Shown here piece after piece: positions 14,376 to 17,152 of a stretch of 17,152 nucleotides of DNA. Below the pieces are notes generated by a model. That model was not told the DNA's origin. It did not search any database and saw only the letters and a program-made list of their open reading frames with translations. This DNA is from Opitutus sp. GAS368 (lineage in GTDB: Bacteria; Verrucomicrobiota; Verrucomicrobiia; Opitutales; Opitutaceae): NCBI GenBank assembly GCA_945862035.1, contig CAMAXB010000028.1, forward strand, positions 1-17,152, in the 5' to 3' direction. The position numbers and the translations under genes are program-made. The first letter of the stretch is position 1. Every line of letters starts with the position of its first letter.

Positions 14376-15040
14376 ACCTTCCAGCTCGGGCCGGAGATGC
14401 TCGGGCAACTGTTCAATGAACCCGCGACGGACCGCGGTGCGCCGCGGCGTGACGTCATCGTCGTTGCGGACCAAGAGCAGCTCGTCCGTCAGAATCTTCC
14501 ACGGGATCTGACTGAGATACCCCCCCTTCATGGGCCGCGGCATGGAGGGGCGCATCGCCGTGGTCGTTGCACGTAAGCAAGAGGTCCACCGTCCGGGTGG
14601 TGGGCGGGATCTTCCCGCGCCGGCCGGTCTCGGCGGCGGCAGGGATGGGGTATAGCCTGACTTGCTGGCTTGGACCAAATTGTTGTGACTCAAAGCCGAG
14701 GCGGGCACTTGTTGCCGGTGCCCCGCGATGGCGGCGCGCGCAGCACCGTATCCCCGGGATTCGTGCGCAGCAGAAGACTGTTTTCGGTGAGAAACTCGAG
14801 AGACAACGGATCGAGATGACCGTTGAGGACGGCCACGTGCAGAACCGACTCCCCGCTGGCATTGGCGAGGACAAGGTTTTGCGGGTCAGGAATGCAGCAG
14901 GAAAGCGGTCGAGGGTGCCGTTTTCGGCAGCCCTGATGGAGCAGTGTGTTTCCGAGATCCGTGCGGGCGTGAACGACGTCGGGGTTGAGTAGGTCGATCG
15001 GCAGCTGGTCCCGGTGACCGTTCGGCGCGGGAGGAGTATC
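14376..15040 (-). pseudogene. Decayed ankyrin-repeat gene with five frame changes
   Basis: About seven ankyrin-type units of roughly 33 residues can be read on the minus strand, but only by switching frame. The segments are 15040-14936 (GHRDQLPIDLLNPDVVHART, then DLGNTLLH), 14934-14884 (AAENGTLDRFPAAFLT), 14878-14738 (NASGESVLHVAVLNGHLDPL, later FLTENSLLLRTNPGDTVLR), 14735-14640 (AAIAGHRQQVPASALSHNNL, then SKSGYTP), 14640-14521 (VDLLLTCNDHGDAPLHAAAH) and 14522-14376 (GYLSQIPWKILTDELLLVR, later AVRRGFIEQLPEHLRPELE). Each switch needs a 1-2 nt indel. The last coincides with a run of seven G. Several units have also lost the LH of TPLH. The last frame stays open to 14262 without recognisable repeats. 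No start codon or signal sequence can be assigned. Ankyrin proteins mediate protein-protein contacts, and the original partner is unknown. Flanking genes are intact, so general sequencing error is unlikely. Confidence 0.8.
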
Positions 15041-15045
15041 CTCAC

Positions 15046-15213
15046 ATGCAGCGCATGCGGGTGACGGGCTACCTGAAATCCAAAATATTGCTGCGAAGCG
15101 TGAACGAGGCGGCGTTGTTTCGCTCGTTGCTCAAGCCTGTTTCAACGGGCCCGCTGATCAAGACCGTGCAGGACACTGGCAAGCAGCACCACCAGTCGGT
15201 CAAGGGGGACTAA
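15046..15213 (+). CDS. Possible small basic protein, 55 aa, unknown
   Basis: An ATG at 15046 opens a 55-codon frame beginning MQRMRVTGYLKSKILL and ending at TAA 15213. AGGAG at 15032-15036, with a 9-nt spacing, gives it one of the few recognisable Shine-Dalgarno sequences in the window. About 46 of 55 third positions are G or C, in line with coding sequence in this GC-rich genome. The product is basic (10 Lys/Arg against 3 Asp/Glu) with an amphipathic middle (about 10-42) and no membrane segment. I do not recognise it. It abuts the opposite-strand ankyrin pseudogene and converges on uvrA. With so short a frame, chance remains a real possibility. Confidence 0.4.
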   Translation: MQRMRVTGYLKSKILLRSVNEAALFRSLLKPVSTGPLIKTVQDTGKQHHQSVKGD

Positions 15214-15274
15214 GGTGAGGCTACGCGCTCCGCCGTCCGGGGCCGAACTTGCGCAGCGCCTCCGGCCGGAGCGT

Positions 15275-17152
15275 TCAGGGTCTCATCGCGGGGCTCGTGG
15301 TGGTCCGTTTCGCAGTCAGCTTCGACCGGAGGTAGGGCGCCGTGGGGCTTCCCTTGGTCGTGAGCAGACCGGCCAGCGGGCCTTGATAGAGGAGATGTCC
15401 GCCGTCCGGACCGCCGCCCGGCCCGAGTTCGATCACATAATCGGCCTCCGCCAGGAGATCGAGATGGTGCTCGATCACGACCACCGTGTGGCCTTGGTCG
15501 ACCAGCGAGTGGAGGACTTGGATGAGTCGTTCGCAGTCGCTGAGGTGCAGCCCGATCGTCGGCTCTTCAAGCAGGTAGAGATTGCGCGGCCGTTCGCCGC
15601 GCGAGCGTTCGGTGTAGCTGGCGAGCCCGCGGGTCAGTTCGGTGACAAGCTTCAGCCGCTGGGCCTCGCCGCCGGACAAGGTGGGCGAACTCTGCCCCAG
15701 CGTGAGGTAGCCCAGCCCGCAGCCCACCATCAGCGCGCAGACTTGGGACAGCTGGGAATGAAAATCGAAGAAGGTTGCCGCCTCCTCGAAGGTCAGTTGC
15801 AGCACCTCGCCAATGGACTTGCCCTTCCACGTCACGTCGTCGAGTTCGGGTCCATAGCGGCGTCCCCGGCAATCATCGCAAGGGAGGTAGGTGTCCGGCA
15901 TGAACGCCATTTCCAGTCGAATCCGCCCGGCGTCCTCGCAGGTCGGACAACGGCCACCGGCGGTGTTGAAGGAGAAACGGCCCGCGGCAAAGCCCCGCAT
16001 TTTTGCTTCCGGAAGGGCGGCGAAGAATTGCCGGATGAGGTCGAAAATTCCGAGGTAGGTCGCCGGCGTGGAGCGGGGCGTTTTCCCGATGGGGGCTTGA
16101 TCGACCTCGATGACCGAGCGGAAGCCGGATGCGCCGCGCAATTCGGCGAAGGGTGGAACGCCGGCCGGAGCGGCGGGGAATCCGGTCCCCTTGAGGAAGT
16201 CCTTTCCGGTCAGGCGCTCCTTGCGCTGCTTGATCGCATAGGTGACGGCCGGGTGCAGGACATCACGGAAGAGGGTCGATTTTCCGGCGCCGCTCGGCCC
16301 GGCGACCATCACCAAGCGGCCGGGCGGCAGGCGGAGGTCGAAGTCCTGCAGGTTACGGAACGCCACGCCCTTGAGTTCGAGCCAATCAGCCGGCGTCTTG
16401 GGGCGACCCTTGGCGCCGCTCTGGCCGGCGGCGATCTCGCGGTAGGCGCCCCGCAGCGGGTGCGCGATACCGCGTTGAAGAAAGAGGCCGGTGAGCGAGC
16501 GGTCGCTTCGCTTGATCTCGTCCGGCGTGCCGTTGGCCAGGAGCTCGCCGCCGTGAATGCCGGCGGCAGGTCCGAGGTCGATGATCCGGTCCGCCCGCTC
16601 CATCAGTTCGTCATCGTGCTCCACCACCAGAACGGAGTTTCCCTTGTCGCGGAGGGAGACGAGCGTGTCGATCAAACGGTCATTGTCACGGGCGTGCAGA
16701 CCAATGCTGGGCTCATCCAGCACGTAGAGGACGCCGGCAAGATTGGTGCCGAGTTGGGCCGCGAGCCGGATCCGCTGCGCCTCTCCGCCCGAGAGGGTGT
16801 CGGTGGGACGGTCAAGGGACAGATAACCAAGCCCCACGTGATCGAGGAACTTGAGGCGCTCCTCGATCTGCGGAACGATGTCCTGAGTGATCCGCTTGCC
16901 GCGTTCGTCGAGCTCGAGCGCGCGAAGCTGCGCCAGGAGTTGAGCCGGGGTGAGGGTGAGGAGCGAGGGCAGCGAGAGCGGAACCTGCGGGGTGCGGAAA
17001 TGTAGTTTCACGGATCGCGCAATCCGATTCAGCCGCTGGCCGTGGCAGTCCGGGCAGGGCTGACCCTCGTCTGCGACCTCCGACGCCGAATCGAGGCCGA
17101 GCAGACGGAGCCGCGCTTCGGTTTCGTCGCCTTCCTCCTCGTCGTCCGGCGT
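15275..17152 (-). CDS. uvrA: UvrA-type excinuclease ABC subunit A (partial, N-terminus beyond the window)
   Basis: DNA-damage-sensing ABC ATPase of nucleotide excision repair. The frame is open from the window edge (17152) to the stop at 15275, giving 625 residues against about 940 for a whole UvrA, so the first Walker A and UvrB-binding region are not visible. In order: CPDCHGQRLN (about 17062-17033), ABC signature I LSGGEAQRIRL with LDEPSIGLHARDNDRL, second Walker A GPSGAGKST (16300-16274), the EVDQAPIGKTPRS segment, the UvrA zinc finger CPTC...CDDC (about 15955-15866), signature II LSGGEAQRLKL, and second Walker B LYLLEEPTIGLH. Oddities are LEEP in place of the usual LDEP at the second Walker B, and about ten extra residues between signature II and Walker B (GLASYTERSRGERPRN). 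These suggest a UvrA2 or tandem-UvrA lineage and not a plain UvrA. Confidence 0.9.
   Translation of the reverse strand, partial: TPDDEEEGDETEARLRLLGLDSASEVADEGQPCPDCHGQRLNRIARSVKLHFRTPQVPLSLPSLLTLTPAQLLAQLRALELDERGKRITQDIVPQIEERLKFLDHVGLGYLSLDRPTDTLSGGEAQRIRLAAQLGTNLAGVLYVLDEPSIGLHARDNDRLIDTLVSLRDKGNSVLVVEHDDELMERADRIIDLGPAAGIHGGELLANGTPDEIKRSDRSLTGLFLQRGIAHPLRGAYREIAAGQSGAKGRPKTPADWLELKGVAFRNLQDFDLRLPPGRLVMVAGPSGAGKSTLFRDVLHPAVTYAIKQRKERLTGKDFLKGTGFPAAPAGVPPFAELRGASGFRSVIEVDQAPIGKTPRSTPATYLGIFDLIRQFFAALPEAKMRGFAAGRFSFNTAGGRCPTCEDAGRIRLEMAFMPDTYLPCDDCRGRRYGPELDDVTWKGKSIGEVLQLTFEEAATFFDFHSQLSQVCALMVGCGLGYLTLGQSSPTLSGGEAQRLKLVTELTRGLASYTERSRGERPRNLYLLEEPTIGLHLSDCERLIQVLHSLVDQGHTVVVIEHHLDLLAEADYVIELGPGGGPDGGHLLYQGPLAGLLTTKGSPTAPYLRSKLTAKRTTTSPAMRP

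Noticed and set aside
14198..14458. 87-codon N-terminal extension of enolase
   Set aside because: It partly translates the ankyrin remnant out of frame. Enolase families start at the MNTTITAI position.
14455..15045. 196-codon minus-strand open frame taken as one intact protein
   Set aside because: Only two short stretches of it are ankyrin-like. The rest is out-of-frame sequence, with the neighbouring repeats found in the other two frames.
15260..15271. 12-bp perfect palindrome CTCCGGCCGGAG just after the uvrA stop
   Set aside because: There is no loop and no following T run, so it is a poor terminator. GC-rich palindromes of this size are expected by chance here.
15215..17005. 596-codon plus-strand open frame opposite uvrA
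   Set aside because: The opposite strand shows complete UvrA motifs. The antisense product is low-information Gly/Arg/Glu-rich sequence.

Overview
The window is GC-rich (roughly 60-65% by eye) chromosomal DNA that reads as conserved housekeeping genes, not a mobile island. The best guess for the organism is a verrucomicrobium of the Opitutales/Opitutaceae type. The grounds are the protein style, a TTGACT-16-TAGCCT promoter, ankyrin repeats with LxQxP and LLTxxNLL signatures, and an almost complete lack of Shine-Dalgarno sequences. This is inference from pattern recognition, with no database search.

Layout, left to right. A minus-strand block covers 1-6680. In transcription order it holds hemF, hemE and hemG (three consecutive late steps of haem synthesis, using the oxygen-dependent HemF and an FAD-dependent oxidase), then ileS behind its own candidate promoter, then the first 45 codons of a Lys/Pro/Ala-rich protein. 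At 6785-7498 a plus-strand gene encodes a six-helix membrane protein with a His-rich loop. It converges on a minus-strand pair: a secreted D-Ala-D-Ala carboxypeptidase (8636-9640) followed by a ZnuA-like binding protein (7608-8594). Release factor 3 (prfC, 9753-11387, minus) diverges from an RlmI-type rRNA methyltransferase (11557-12726, plus) across a 169-bp region with two palindromes. The methyltransferase converges on enolase (12884-14197, minus). Their shared 3' region holds a REP/BIME-like inverted repeat and the enolase terminator. From about 14376 to 15040 lies a decayed ankyrin-repeat gene broken by five frame changes. A possible 55-codon plus-strand gene follows, and the window ends in the C-terminal two thirds of a UvrA-type protein.

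Most genes are ordinary: translation (ileS, prfC, rRNA methyltransferase), haem (hemFEG), glycolysis (eno), wall (carboxypeptidase) and repair (uvrA). The parts most worth a second look are the ZnuA-like protein, in which all four canonical metal-ligand positions are substituted, the His-rich membrane protein facing it, the ankyrin pseudogene, the BIME-like repeat, the paired palindromes at the prfC promoter, and signs that the UvrA may be the end of a double-length protein. I found no CRISPR array, tRNA, rRNA, transposase or clear defence system.
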